Positions 1 to 8,687 of a stretch of DNA of 64,000 nt are shown one piece after another (positions within the stretch are counted from its first letter, which is position 1; each line of letters starts with the position of its first letter). The notes below the pieces were generated by a model. That model saw only the letters and a list, made by a program, of their open reading frames with translations, did no database searches and was not told where the DNA came from. A program made the translations under genes and the position numbers. The DNA is from an uncultured bacterium (lineage in GTDB: Bacteria; Bipolaricaulota; Bipolaricaulia; UBA7950; UBA9294): assembly GCA_903857865.1 (NCBI GenBank), contig CAIOGO010000014.1, positions 1-64,000 of the forward strand, given 5' to 3'.

Positions 1-257
1 GTCAGTTCCGGGACCTCCTCGGATCTTGACTTCTATCGGACTCCCTACAGCTACTCTCTTCCTCGGGGAAAGACTCCGGCGGACATCGTGGGCATGGGGA
101 TCGCTGGCTCCGATGACCACGTCTATGCTTGGTACAGCGATGGGACGGTCAGTTCCGGGACCTCCTCGGATCTTGACTTCTATCGGACTCCCTACAGCTA
201 CTCTCTTCCTCGGGGAAAGACTCCGGCGGACATCGTGGGCATGGGGATCGCTGGCTC
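1..257 (+). repeat. 147-bp in-frame tandem repeat inside the first gene
   Basis: The sequence beginning GTCAGTTCCGGGACC at base 1 starts again at base 148, a period of 147 bp (49 codons). The first 110 bases of the two units are identical. They then diverge where SDDH in unit 1 becomes SNDY in unit 2. Near-perfect DNA identity points to recent duplication or gene conversion. The array probably continues to the left of the window. Confidence 0.85.
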
Positions 258-300
258 GAACGACTACGTCTATGTCTGGTATCGGCTATCTGTCAAGTAG
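1..300 (+). CDS. C-terminal end of a 49-residue-repeat protein (5' partial)
   Basis: The frame is open from the first base to a TAG at 298-300, so only the last 99 residues are present. They are two copies of a 49-residue unit containing DLDFYRTPYSYSLPRGKTP, GMGIAGS and VY(A/V)WY, the second copy ending in VWYRLSVK. Regular units with aromatic VYAWY strands suggest a beta-propeller or similar repeat fold, probably secreted, but I do not recognise the family with certainty. The start and any signal peptide lie outside the window. No terminator hairpin is evident after the stop. Confidence 0.6.
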   Translation, partial: VSSGTSSDLDFYRTPYSYSLPRGKTPADIVGMGIAGSDDHVYAWYSDGTVSSGTSSDLDFYRTPYSYSLPRGKTPADIVGMGIAGSNDYVYVWYRLSVK

Positions 301-518
301 ACGTGCTGAGAATGCGGCAATGGGGTGGAATCCCCCAGAGAGCCGAAGGTGACATTCATTCAGCGAGCTACCCCAGCGAGAGGGTGAAGACCAACGTGAT
401 TGGACTTGCTCGGAAGCTGGCTACCTTCACCCCGAAGACTAAACCACGTTATAGAATGAGAGGTCCGGCTCCTGACCCTGCGCAACAGATGCACCCGCCT
501 CGGCATAGAGGCGACGAC

Positions 519-692
519 TGAACCGCCCCGGCTCTTCCGGAAGCTCCATTACCTGAGTCCGGCGACTATCTGATCCAAGATGCCAACCGATGCGGCTTTC
601 ACGTCAATCGGCCGGAGTTCGAAAGCTATCCAGTAGGGCGTATAGAAGAGCCTTGAGTAGGGCCTTTGCTCGCGAGGCCTGACAGGACGGCC
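519..692 (+). repeat. Dispersed repeat, copy A (short form)
   Basis: Starts TGAACCGCCCCGG, passes through a conserved core with GATCCAAGATGCCAACCGAT, then GGAGTTCGAAAGCTATCCAG and GGGCGTA, and ends near GCCTGACAGGACGGCC. The same blocks recur near 1583, 5404, 7345 and 8688. This copy lacks the hairpin insertion after GGGCGTA that copies B and E carry. Nothing else is recognisable between the gene ending at 300 and the minus-strand gene beginning at 833. Confidence 0.85.
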
Positions 693-832
693 ATCGTGTC
701 CGAAGACACGCGGAACGCAACGCCTGGCAACCGAGTAGTCGCCCAGCGGACCCCGCAACCCGCACCAGCCTGTCTCCCCGCACTTCTTCTCTCGCGCCTA
801 GCATTCGCATTGGAGCAGCTTTCGAGGGCAGG

Positions 833-1204
833 TCAGGGGAGGTCACCGCTTGCTGTCCCTGTCGCCGCAAGAGGGTCGGAGCCATATCGATTGGGTCCGC
901 ACTCTCCTCTCTTCAAGAGAAGGACAAGCACGAAATACACGTCGTAGATCGGAGTGAACAGCAGCCAGTAGTGTGCAGCCGGTCGACCGAGATCGTGAAG
1001 ACGTTTCACGATTTGGAGGGCCGACAGGACATTTCCCACCAGTAGGATCGCAGACCAGATCGCCGTCGCAGGCAGTCCAGTAGGCAGCAGTTTCGCAAAC
1101 CCTAGGCTGAATGGGACAGCATAGACAATCACCAAGATGCCGAATTGCGACCAGAAGTACGTCGTACGCTTGTACCGACCCCGCCCTGAGAAGAACATCG
1201 CCAT
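833..1204 (-). CDS. DUF805 family inner-membrane protein
   Basis: 123 residues with the DUF805 pattern: an N-terminal FFSGRGRYKRTTYFW motif, several hydrophobic helices, KRLHDLGRPAAHYW in the middle and a C-terminal GPNRYGSDP. These proteins (E. coli YhaH/YhaI type) are small polytopic inner-membrane proteins of unknown function. The start chosen is ATG at 1204 (MAMFFSG), preceded by a GGTGGAAG purine stretch; a longer reading to 1270 adds only unlikely N-terminal residues. The gene stands alone between repeat copies A and B. Family assignment is firm, function unknown. Confidence 0.85.
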   Translation of the reverse strand: MAMFFSGRGRYKRTTYFWSQFGILVIVYAVPFSLGFAKLLPTGLPATAIWSAILLVGNVLSALQIVKRLHDLGRPAAHYWLLFTPIYDVYFVLVLLLKRGECGPNRYGSDPLAATGTASGDLP

Positions 1205-1451
1205 AGTCAGCTTCCACCGCCAGAGTGTTGCTCCCGAGATCCTTCGTGTCGTCCCCGATGGCCGGTTCACTCGTTGAGCTAGTCTAGCGCGGATTGCGCC
1301 TCACATGGGCGATCGGTGCCCCCTCCATAACGGTGGGACTGTCAGGCGGCGAGAGTGCTCTTCGCGGTGGGCCGACCACGGGGGCAAGGTCAGCGGCCAT
1401 CGGGTCCCATCTGGTGTACCGTGACATGGTTGGCATTTGGAGGTGCGAGAG

Positions 1452-1547
1452 ATGTCAGTGAAGCGGCGAGTATTCGTGGCGGTGCTGTCCCACGCTATCC
1501 GTGCGGGTATCAAGAAGCTTCTGAGGGCGCTACACCTTAGGCGGTAG
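1452..1547 (+). CDS. Possible 31-residue basic peptide
   Basis: An ATG at 1452 follows GGAGGT with good spacing and opens a 31-codon frame ending in TAG. The peptide begins MSVKRRVFVAVLSHAIRAG and is rich in Lys and Arg spaced among hydrophobic residues, giving an amphipathic helix pattern. It lies in otherwise empty DNA between the DUF805 gene and repeat copy B. No family is recognised. The ribosome-binding site and composition are the only support, so this may be a chance ORF. Confidence 0.3.
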   Translation: MSVKRRVFVAVLSHAIRAGIKKLLRALHLRR

Positions 1548-1582
1548 CTCGCAAGGCGGGAAGTCCTTCACCATCGCGCTTC

Positions 1583-1960
1583 TGAACCGTCCCGACTTCT
1601 TCGGAGGCTCCGCAACCTGAGTCCGGCGCCTATCTGACCCAAGACGCCAATCGATGCGGCTTTCATGTCAATCGCCGGGAGTTCGAAAGTTGTCCAGTAG
1701 GGCGTAGAAGCGGGATGGGCAGGCGTGCCCATCCCGCTTCTACTCTCTGCGGTGAGAGTCTGTCGGAGTTCGCGCACGCGAACTCGCTAGCCGCCCGAAG
1801 GGCGGCCCAGGTTACGGCTCCTGTCGGGCGTATAGAGCGCCTTGCGAAGGGACTTTGCTCGCGAGGCCCGACAGGATGGCCTTGCCATCTCTGTTCTCCT
1901 TTGACAGGAGTCCGCCGGGCGCTCGATGGATCCAGATGTCGGTGTTCGAATCCTCCACTC
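1583..1960 (+). repeat. Dispersed repeat, copy B (long form with nested hairpins)
   Basis: Same blocks as copy A, but 126 bp is inserted between two copies of GGGCGTA at 1700-1706 and 1826-1832. The insert begins with a perfect 17-bp stem (1705-1721 with 1726-1742) and a GGCG loop, followed by GAGTTCGCG/CGCGAACTC and GCCGCCC/GGGCGGC hairpins. The copy then continues through CCTGACAGG-like sequence to GTGTTCGAATCCTCCACT near 1960. Minus-strand reading frames here look repeat-derived, not genic. Confidence 0.85.
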
Positions 1961-2212
1961 CCGCCAACGTCCGTAATGGTCTTCTCTTGAGTGCTACGCA
2001 TGTTCCTCGCGTTCGCCTCCCCGAGAATCCGAAGGCGCGTCCTTGATCTCACGCTCGGCTCAGTTCTCGGGGAGCAGTCTGCTTTCTGACGCGGGGCCAG
2101 ATCCGGATTCATGCAGCCCGCAGTCGGGTTTTCGAAGATCAAGCCCTCACAGTATCATCGGGAGTGGCTTCTCTATGCCGCTGAGGTAGAGTTGCGGAGG
2201 AGGATGGTCGCC

Positions 2213-2419
2213 ATGGACCGCCAGGAATCTGGCTGTTGTTGTCGAAACTGCTACTATGCGGGCGCGTCAAGGCAGGGCGGTCTGGAGTGTCGCCGGTTTC
2301 CGCCGCAGGTGTGCCCCAGTGCTCTATGGAGCTTCCCCACGCTTGAGGACGTTGACTCGGCAGAACCGTTGTGGTGTGGAGAGTGGCGAGTGAAGGAAGG
2401 ATCGACGCCTGCGTCCTGA
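2213..2419 (+). CDS. Small Cys-rich (metal- or Fe-S-binding type) protein
   Basis: 68 residues. The pattern is CCCRNCYYAG, then CRRFPPQVCP, a tryptophan, FPTLEDVD and a C-terminal LWCGEW. This matches a widespread family of tiny proteins with a CxxC pair, C-R-x-PP, W...FP and a closing CGEW, thought to bind a metal through the cysteines. The start at ATG 2213 is chosen because GGAGGAGG at 2196-2203 lies at ideal distance; ATG 2204 is too close to it. No cofactor or pathway can be read from the neighbours. Confidence 0.7.
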   Translation: MDRQESGCCCRNCYYAGASRQGGLECRRFPPQVCPSALWSFPTLEDVDSAEPLWCGEWRVKEGSTPAS

Positions 2420-2556
2420 ACCACATCCCTTCCGGGCTGCGCATGCGCGTGGCCCGCGCGACGGTTATAGTCGGCCGTCGACAGAAGCTAGATCATCCAT
2501 CCGATTCCAACTTGCGCGGTGTTCGTCATGGAGATCGCGCGGAGAGCAGGTGAAGC

Positions 2557-3867
2557 ATGCGGAGGACGCCTTCGACCCCCGTGCGGATCAGGACTCGTAT
2601 CGGCTTTCTCCCACGGCTCTACTACTCCTGGCGACGGACGCTCAAGTGGCTATCGATCTTCGCAGCCGTGTCGGGTCCGGGAATCATCGTGATGCTAGCG
2701 GACAACGACGCGGGAGGCATCACCACGTATGCCGCGACCGGGGCGCACTTCGGGTACGGCCTCCTTTGGTTCCTCGTACTACTCGGCCCCATCGCCTACT
2801 ACGTACAGGAAATGACTGTGCGGCTCGGCGCGGTCACGAAGCGAGGTCACGCCGAAGCGATCTTCGACGCGTTCGGCCCGTTCTGGGGATGGTTCTCGCT
2901 CGTCGACCTCATTCTCGTGGATTGGCTGACGCTCGTGACGGAATTCATCGGCATGACGGCCGCGCTTTCAATCTTCCACGTCCCTCCCATCGTCACGGTC
3001 GTCGTCGTCTCCCTCGTCATGATTGCGATGGTGCTGCAGGGCCGCTACTGGACTTGGGAGAAGATTGCGTTTCTGTTTTGCGTTCTGAATCTCGTCTACA
3101 TCCCGGGAGCAATCTTTGTGCGGCCGTCCGTGTCGGAGATTGTCCGTACCGGCCTGATTCCGAACTTTCCCGGGGGCTTCAACAGCCAGATCTTCTTCTT
3201 CCTCATGGCCAACATCGGAACAACAATCGCTCCCTGGATGGTGTTCTTCCAACAGAGCGCCGTCGTCGATAAGGGCATCCAGGAGAAGGACATCCCGTTC
3301 GGCAAGCTGGACACGGCGATCGGCTCACTGTTCACCGTGTTGGTTGCGGCCTTTGTGATCATCATGACCGGGACGCTCCTCAGGGGGGTCCCCATCGATA
3401 GCGCGGGGCACGCCGCCACTGCGCTCATGGGGGTCAACAAGTGGCTCGGAACGCTGCTGGCCATCGGACTCTTCAACGCGGGTTTTCTTGGCGCGATCTG
3501 CATTTCGCTCGCAAGCTCGTGGGCATTTGGCGAAGTCTTCGGGTGGGCTCACTCGCTCAACAACAAGATTCGGGAGGCCCCGTGGTTCTACGCGAGCTAC
3601 GTCATCGCGCTCGCCACGGCAGGCATTGTCGTCCTGATCCCGGGAGCCCCCCTCGTGATGATCACCCTGTTCGTCCAGGTGGTCGCCGTCACGCTCTTGC
3701 CTGCGGCCCTCGTCTTCCTGATCCTGCTTCTCAACGACGGGGAGAGGATGGGCAAGTACAAGAATACGGTGACGCAGAACGTGATCAGCATCGTCGTCGT
3801 GGCCTGCATCGTCATTCTCTCGACGCTGTATGGTGTAAGCACGCTATTCCCGAACCTGTTCCAATAG
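2557..3867 (+). CDS. NRAMP-related divalent-metal transporter, probably Mg2+ (NRMT-like)
   Basis: 436 residues, about eleven membrane helices, with the NRAMP fold signature GPGIIVMLADNDAGG in helix 1. Classic Mn/Fe NRAMPs have DPGN in helix 1 and MPH in helix 6. Here helix 1 reads DAGG (Asn replaced by Gly) and helix 6 reads TTIAPWM (Met replaced by Ala). As I recall the family, loss of the Asn and the soft Met ligand marks the NRAMP-related Mg2+ transporters. The downstream PRC/MgtE_N/CBS gene supports Mg2+. Start ATG 2557 follows a GCAGGTGAAG stretch. First gene of a three-gene operon. Confidence 0.85.
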   Translation: MRRTPSTPVRIRTRIGFLPRLYYSWRRTLKWLSIFAAVSGPGIIVMLADNDAGGITTYAATGAHFGYGLLWFLVLLGPIAYYVQEMTVRLGAVTKRGHAEAIFDAFGPFWGWFSLVDLILVDWLTLVTEFIGMTAALSIFHVPPIVTVVVVSLVMIAMVLQGRYWTWEKIAFLFCVLNLVYIPGAIFVRPSVSEIVRTGLIPNFPGGFNSQIFFFLMANIGTTIAPWMVFFQQSAVVDKGIQEKDIPFGKLDTAIGSLFTVLVAAFVIIMTGTLLRGVPIDSAGHAATALMGVNKWLGTLLAIGLFNAGFLGAICISLASSWAFGEVFGWAHSLNNKIREAPWFYASYVIALATAGIVVLIPGAPLVMITLFVQVVAVTLLPAALVFLILLLNDGERMGKYKNTVTQNVISIVVVACIVILSTLYGVSTLFPNLFQ

Positions 3868-3879
3868 GAGGTGGAGTCC

Positions 3880-4092
3880 ATGGGTTCGCAGCGCACTACA
3901 ATGGCGGCGTCGCTCAAAGCCTTCTGGGGAAGACACTTCCGCGCAATCCGGGAAATCAACCGCAAGTACAAGACCCCGAACGTGACGATGACGCCGGCGG
4001 TCAAGTTCGCGCTTCTCTTCCTCCGGCTCTATCTCCTTCTCCTTGTGGGGCTCTTGTTCTTCAAGTTTTTCACTCTTGTTGCAGTCAAGTAG
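3880..4092 (+). CDS. Small single-helix membrane protein in the metal-transport operon
   Basis: 70 residues. A basic N-terminal half (GRHFRAIREINRKYKTP) is followed by one strongly hydrophobic segment, roughly residues 44-66. Start ATG 3880 has AGGAGGTGG 8 nt upstream; a GTG at 3871 falls inside that ribosome-binding site and is rejected. The gene starts 12 bp after the NRAMP-like gene and ends 6 bp before the PRC/CBS gene, so it is almost certainly cotranscribed. It may be an accessory subunit of the transporter; no family is recognised. Confidence 0.65.
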   Translation: MGSQRTTMAASLKAFWGRHFRAIREINRKYKTPNVTMTPAVKFALLFLRLYLLLLVGLLFFKFFTLVAVK

Positions 4093-4098
4093 GTGGCC

Positions 4099-5373
4099 AT
4101 GTCAAGCGAAGTGCAAGTGGTGAAGGCCGAGCCGGTCGCGTTCTTCCTCTCCGAGCTCATCCGCGCGCGCGTCGTGCAGGTTCGCGGGGGGAAGATGGAG
4201 GAAGTCGGGCGTCTCGTGGATCTGGAGATCACGCAGAACGGCGGCTACCCGGAGGTGGTGAACCTCATCGTCGGCCGATCGTTCGGTCGTGCCCCGCTCG
4301 AGGTTCCGTTCTCGATGGTCGCGTCGATCGCTCCCCATCGTGCGGTCCTCGAAGTGCCGGGAGGCATGACGCTGAAGGAGTTCGCGTACGACCCGATGAA
4401 GACGCTGATCAAGGATATGGTCCTGGACAAGAAGATCATTGACACCGACGACTATGAGGTCGAGGTTGTCTACGACATCCGCCTGCTTCACGCCGAAGGA
4501 AGGATGCACGTGGTGCATGTCGATGTGTCCACGGCGGGGATGCTCCGCCGCTTGCACTTTGGCTGGCTCGGGCGGCTGCTCTGGGGACCGATCAGGGATA
4601 CGGACCTTCTCCCATGGCGCTATGTGCAGCCACTTCCATCCGACTTGGGCCGTTTCCGGGGCGACGTGCGTCTGACCATCTCGCGCGAGAAGATCGCCGA
4701 CATCCACCCCGCTGACTTGGCCGACATCCTCGAGGAGCTGAGCGGAGACGAGCGCATGGCCGTGTTTGACACCCTTGACACGGAGACCGCCGCCGACACT
4801 CTTGAAGAGGCCGAGCCACGCGTGCAGCGCGAACTCGTCGCATCGATGCGGCGTGACCGTCTGGTTGAGCTCTTCCAGACCATGACTGCGGCCCAAATCG
4901 CCGGCATTCTCGAGATTCTGCCCCGCATCGACTCGCAGGTCCTGCGAAGACTCCTGCCGGCAGAGACCGCAGTCAAGGTGGCTGAGCTGCTAAACGAGCC
5001 AGACGTCGAACTTGAGTCGATCGTCACCAACCGATTCCTCGTGCTGCCAGGGACCGCCTTGGCCGGGGAGGCACTTAGTTGCTTCCGCGATCGGACGAGA
5101 CGGTACGACGTGGTGATGTACGTCTACATCACAAGCCAAGACGGCACGCTCGTCGGAGCAATCGACATTCGAGAGTTGATCCAGGCGGAGGAGACAACTC
5201 CCTTGCGCGATATCATGACCGAGCAGGTCGTCACGCTCTCTCCAAAGGACGCGCTCGCTGACGCCGCGGTGGAATTCGCAGATCACGGGTTCCGCGCTCT
5301 CCCAATTGTCGACGAGAATCATCGACTGTTGGGCGTCGTCACGTACAAGGACCTGCTCGCCGTCATGAAGTAG
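4099..5373 (+). CDS. PRC-barrel / MgtE_N / tandem-CBS protein
   Basis: 424 residues. Two PRC-barrel-like beta domains occupy about residues 10-80 and 95-175. An MgtE N-terminal superhelix follows (about 190-290, with IHPADLADILEEL and repeated helical turns), then two CBS motifs (about 300-424, ending LLGVVTYKDLLAVMK). There is no MgtE membrane channel, so it is a soluble regulator-like relative of the MgtE cytosolic Mg2+ sensor. Third in the operon with the NRAMP-related transporter, it probably gates or senses Mg2+ or nucleotides for it. ATG 4099 is preferred over GTG 4093 because AGGTGG precedes it. Confidence 0.85.
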   Translation: MSSEVQVVKAEPVAFFLSELIRARVVQVRGGKMEEVGRLVDLEITQNGGYPEVVNLIVGRSFGRAPLEVPFSMVASIAPHRAVLEVPGGMTLKEFAYDPMKTLIKDMVLDKKIIDTDDYEVEVVYDIRLLHAEGRMHVVHVDVSTAGMLRRLHFGWLGRLLWGPIRDTDLLPWRYVQPLPSDLGRFRGDVRLTISREKIADIHPADLADILEELSGDERMAVFDTLDTETAADTLEEAEPRVQRELVASMRRDRLVELFQTMTAAQIAGILEILPRIDSQVLRRLLPAETAVKVAELLNEPDVELESIVTNRFLVLPGTALAGEALSCFRDRTRRYDVVMYVYITSQDGTLVGAIDIRELIQAEETTPLRDIMTEQVVTLSPKDALADAAVEFADHGFRALPIVDENHRLLGVVTYKDLLAVMK

Positions 5374-5403
5374 ACACGCCACGTTGCCCACCTCGGTGAG
5401 CGG

Positions 5404-5736
5404 TGAACCGCCCCGACTCTTCCGGAGGCTCCGCTACCTGAGTCCGGTGACTATCTGATCCAAGATGCCAACCGATGCGGCTTTCACGTCAATCGACGGG
5501 AGTTCGAAAGCTGTCCAATAGGGCGTATAGAAGAGCCTTCTGAAGCAGCTTTCCTCGCGAGGCCTGACAGGATGGCCTCGCCACTTCTGTTCTCCTTCAA
5601 CAGGAGCCCACCGGGCGCTCGATGGACCCAGAGGCCGGTGTTCGCATCCTGCACTCCCAGGAGCGCAGGGCATTGACAAGGCGCGGAGTGTCCTCACCCG
5701 TGGTTGGGAGTTCGGAAGTAGTCCACTACGGCGTAC
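5404..5736 (+). repeat. Dispersed repeat, copy C plus a second end
   Basis: A short-form copy runs from TGAACCGCCCCGACT to GTTCGCATCCTGCACT near 5660, without the nested hairpin insertion. About 45 bp on, at 5703-5736, a second version of the family end reads GGGAGTTCGGAAGTAGTCCA then CTACGGCGTA. The element therefore carries related sequence at both ends. Bases 5737-5994 hold no gene; the ribosome-binding site AAGGAGG for the next lipoprotein is at 5982-5988. Confidence 0.8.
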
Positions 5737-5994
5737 AGCTGCTGGTGCGCATCAACAGGACATTCCTCGGCCGGCTTCCTTGATCGATCGCGCAGATCGG
5801 ATGGCCAGCCCCCCGGTCAACGGCTCGCTTCTAAGTCCGATATGCTGAGTCGATGGGAGGAGCGCGCCCGGCGCGTTCGGCACCTCGCCAACTCGCCCGG
5901 TTGGTCTCAGCTCCGCAGTTGCTGCTAGTTCACAGGTTGCGCGGTCCGTGGTAGGCTGAGGTTGCTCCACTGGTCAGAGATAAGGAGGTCCAAG

Positions 5995-7320
5995 GTGAAG
6001 ACGCGAATCCCTTACTTCGGCGGTGGTCTTGTTCTGCTGGCTCTCGTGATTGGTGGGTGCAACCTCTTCATGCCTCCTTCAACGCCAACGGTCACCCTCG
6101 TGCCGTCAACCGGGGTCGTCAACTCGCGGATTACGATCGTCGGCACGGGTTTTGGGACCACGCAGGGTACGAGTCACGTCACCCTTGACGGGGTAGCGGC
6201 CCCCATCCTGTCCTGGAGCGACACGAGCATCGTCGCACGTGTCCCCCTCCTGCCGACGCCAGGTGGAGAGCCGAACGCCGTCGCGGTCGCCGTCACAGTC
6301 GACGGCGGGAGCGGAGGGACAGGTACCTTCACCGTAGTGCGAGGCATTCTCTACTGCGCAGTCCGCGGACAGAAACAACTAATATGCCTCGTAGACCCGG
6401 AGAGCTCAGAATCGTTCGACCTCACGTCGAGTGATATCAGTGGATACCCACAGTGGTCCCCCGACGGGACGAAGGTCGCCTTCGTGCGCGGCGGGGGCTC
6501 GGGTTGGGAGGGCGACATCTATGTCGTCAACGCGGATGGCACGGACGAGACTCGCCTCACGATCAGCGCAGCCAATGAGTTGTACCCTGCCTGGTCCCCT
6601 GACGGGACGCGAATCGTCTTCGAGACGGGTCGCGACGGGAACGGCGAGGTCTATCTCATGGACGCCGACGGACTCGACCAGACAAACCTGTCCCAGTACT
6701 CGGGTATCGACGACTGGGCGTCCTGGTCGCCGGACGGCACGCGGATCGTCTTTCAACGCATCGTGTCCATCACGCGGACAGGCGTGGCCACGCCGAAGCT
6801 TCTCATCCCTCACTACGAAGTCTTTGTCATGAACGCGGATGGAACGGGTCAGACCAACATCTCCAAGAATGCTGCCACCGACCAATGTGCACTTTGGTCG
6901 CCCGATGGTGGGAAGATCCTCTTCCAAAGTGATCGCGACGGCGATTTGGAGCTCTACACCATGAATCCCGACGGTTCCAGCCAAACGAATCTCACCCAGA
7001 ACCCCGGGGCGGACGCGTCCGGCGCCTGGTCGCCCGACGGAAGCCAAATTGCCTTCGTGAGCTTGCGCGACGGGAACTTCGAGATCTACGTAATGAACGC
7101 GGACGGCTCCGGGCAAATGCGGTTGACGAACAGCCCTGGTTGGGACGTCGGACCCTCCTGGTCGCCCAGCGGCACGCAGATTGTCTTCGAGAGCGATCGT
7201 GATGGGGACGTGCGTGTCTATGTCATGGACGCGGACGGCACGAACGTGAGGCGCCTGACGAACGAGGAGAGCTGGTGCCCCGTCTGGACCGAGCGCCGGT
7301 GGACGCCAATGTTGCCCTAG
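5995..7320 (+). CDS. Lipoprotein with IPT/TIG domain and TolB-type WD40 beta-propeller
   Basis: 441 residues. GTG 5995 follows AAGGAGG and gives a lipoprotein signal ending LVIGGC. An IPT/TIG-like Ig domain comes next (about residues 30-115: PTVTLVPSTGVVNSRITIVG). The rest is a TolB/PD40 propeller with repeats of the form WSPDGT(K/R)I.F, D.(E/I)(I/V)Y.MN.DG and (Q)TNL or RLT, about seven blades. Such proteins sit in the periplasm or at the outer membrane and bind partners; no catalytic residues are seen. It stands alone between repeat copies C and D. Confidence 0.85.
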   Translation: MKTRIPYFGGGLVLLALVIGGCNLFMPPSTPTVTLVPSTGVVNSRITIVGTGFGTTQGTSHVTLDGVAAPILSWSDTSIVARVPLLPTPGGEPNAVAVAVTVDGGSGGTGTFTVVRGILYCAVRGQKQLICLVDPESSESFDLTSSDISGYPQWSPDGTKVAFVRGGGSGWEGDIYVVNADGTDETRLTISAANELYPAWSPDGTRIVFETGRDGNGEVYLMDADGLDQTNLSQYSGIDDWASWSPDGTRIVFQRIVSITRTGVATPKLLIPHYEVFVMNADGTGQTNISKNAATDQCALWSPDGGKILFQSDRDGDLELYTMNPDGSSQTNLTQNPGADASGAWSPDGSQIAFVSLRDGNFEIYVMNADGSGQMRLTNSPGWDVGPSWSPSGTQIVFESDRDGDVRVYVMDADGTNVRRLTNEESWCPVWTERRWTPMLP

Positions 7321-7344
7321 CCAGCGGATGGTTCAGCATCGGCC

Positions 7345-7517
7345 TGAACTCTCCCGGCTCTTCCGGAGGCTCCTTACCTGAGCCCGGCGACTATCTGATC
7401 CAAGATGCCAACCGATGCGGTTTTCATGTCAATCGCTGGGAGTTCGGAAGTTGTCCAATAGGGCGTATAGAAGTGCCTTCTGAAGGGCCTTTGCTCGCGA
7501 GGGCCGACAGGTCAGCC
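7345..7517 (+). repeat. Dispersed repeat, copy D (short form)
   Basis: Begins TGAACTCTCCCGGC 25 bp after the propeller gene, contains the conserved GATCCAAGATGCCAACCGAT core, then GGAGTTCGGAAGTTGTCCAA, GGGCGTA directly joined to TAGAAGTGCC, and ends near GCCGACAGGTCAGCC. It lacks the nested hairpin block. The uninterrupted GGGCGTA-TAGAAG junction gives the empty-site state for the insertions in copies B and E. Confidence 0.85.
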
Positions 7518-7605
7518 AAGGTCTACCTTCCTCCCGATCCTAGCACTCAGCTTGGACCGGGGTTCGGTGGGCAGGTCAACCGTTGGCGCATAGGAGTCTG
7601 GAGTG

Positions 7606-8592
7606 TCACGTGGAGAACCGCTTCCAGGTATGAGTTGGGTACACCATCGCGCCAGCTTCCACTCTGCGGGCAAGCGAGTCCATGGCCTGGGTAAGCTCCG
7701 CGTTCGAATGAATGCCGTAAGCATTGGTGTCGATTCCCTTGAACATGACGTAGTAGCCGGTCGATGATCCCCCGTAGGCCCCGCCTCCAGGCTCGCGAAA
7801 GACGGGGACAGCAGGATCGTACCCCTGTTCAACGTAGGGCCCGTTTGTTGAGTCGATCAAGATCCACCGGTCGATCAGGAATACCTCCACGAAGACATGC
7901 CCGACGTGCGAGCCTGTTTCCCCTTTCTGGAAGCGCGTGATCCACTCGACATTGGCTGTGTCGACCATCACGGCCGGGTACCCGAGTTCTCGAGCCACCG
8001 CGGCGTAGACCAGTGCGAAGTCATGACAACCGCTAAGGCGGTGGGTCACGAGGAGCTGATCGACTGTCGACTTGCCGATGGTCGCGCCTCCTGAGCTGTA
8101 CGTCTCGAACCTGTGCAGCCACGTGAATACTGCCCCGAGCTGCATGAGTCCCTTGGGCATTCCGCGCAGCGAGTCAAGCGCCGTGGGGTTTGAGATCCGC
8201 GTCTGCTCACCCTGAGCTAGGTACCTCTCGGGCTGGGAGTAGTCGATGCCGAAAGCCGTCACGTATTGAAGGGCGCCTAAACTGGCCTTCGCCCTTATCC
8301 ACTCGAAGGACTCGACTGCTGCATCGTCGTCCTCCCAACTGATCTTGAACCTGCCCCCTGGCTGAAGCTCGCCGCCAGAGAAGCTGAATTCGGATGAAAT
8401 GGTCTTTGGGCTTTGGATCGGGAATACCGTCTTCTCATACGATGTGATTCGGATCTCGGCTGAGAAGACGACTTGAATACCCGTGGCGGGTTCGTTCGTG
8501 TCGTTGGTGAACGTTCGACTCGCGCCTAGCGCAACTCCGCTCAGAATAGCGACTAGCGCCGCCGTGCTTACTAGCAGGTGTGTCCTCGACAT
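7606..8592 (-). CDS. Secreted transglutaminase-like (Cys-His-Asp) protein
   Basis: 328 residues with a signal peptide (MSRTHLLVSTAALVAILSG, cleavage near GVALGA). A beta-rich N-terminal region precedes a transglutaminase-like core. The likely triad is C189 in RLSGCHDFALVYAAVA, H232 in SHVGHVFVEV and D247 in WILIDSTNG, spaced as in that superfamily. Bacterial members are usually peptidases or amidases, seldom crosslinkers. Start ATG 8592 follows AGGAGGGG. The gene lies alone between repeat copies D and E. The catalytic core is convincing; the substrate is unknown. Confidence 0.85.
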   Translation of the reverse strand: MSRTHLLVSTAALVAILSGVALGASRTFTNDTNEPATGIQVVFSAEIRITSYEKTVFPIQSPKTISSEFSFSGGELQPGGRFKISWEDDDAAVESFEWIRAKASLGALQYVTAFGIDYSQPERYLAQGEQTRISNPTALDSLRGMPKGLMQLGAVFTWLHRFETYSSGGATIGKSTVDQLLVTHRLSGCHDFALVYAAVARELGYPAVMVDTANVEWITRFQKGETGSHVGHVFVEVFLIDRWILIDSTNGPYVEQGYDPAVPVFREPGGGAYGGSSTGYYVMFKGIDTNAYGIHSNAELTQAMDSLARRVEAGAMVYPTHTWKRFST

Positions 8593-8687
8593 GCAGCCCC
8601 TCCTTCATCACAGCGAGTCTCGTCCTGCCCCGGTGTTAGCTCCACTTCTAGAGTCAGTCTAGTACTCCTCCAACGCCGGAGGCCAAC

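Noticed and set aside
1663-2142. Minus-strand frame over repeat copy B (also 5434-5697 and 549-758)
   Set aside because: The frames follow the repeat, differ between copies by stops and length, and have no ribosome-binding site.
2420-2556. M-box or other Mg2+ riboswitch before the NRAMP-related gene
   Set aside because: Only 137 bp is present and none of the conserved riboswitch blocks could be recognised.
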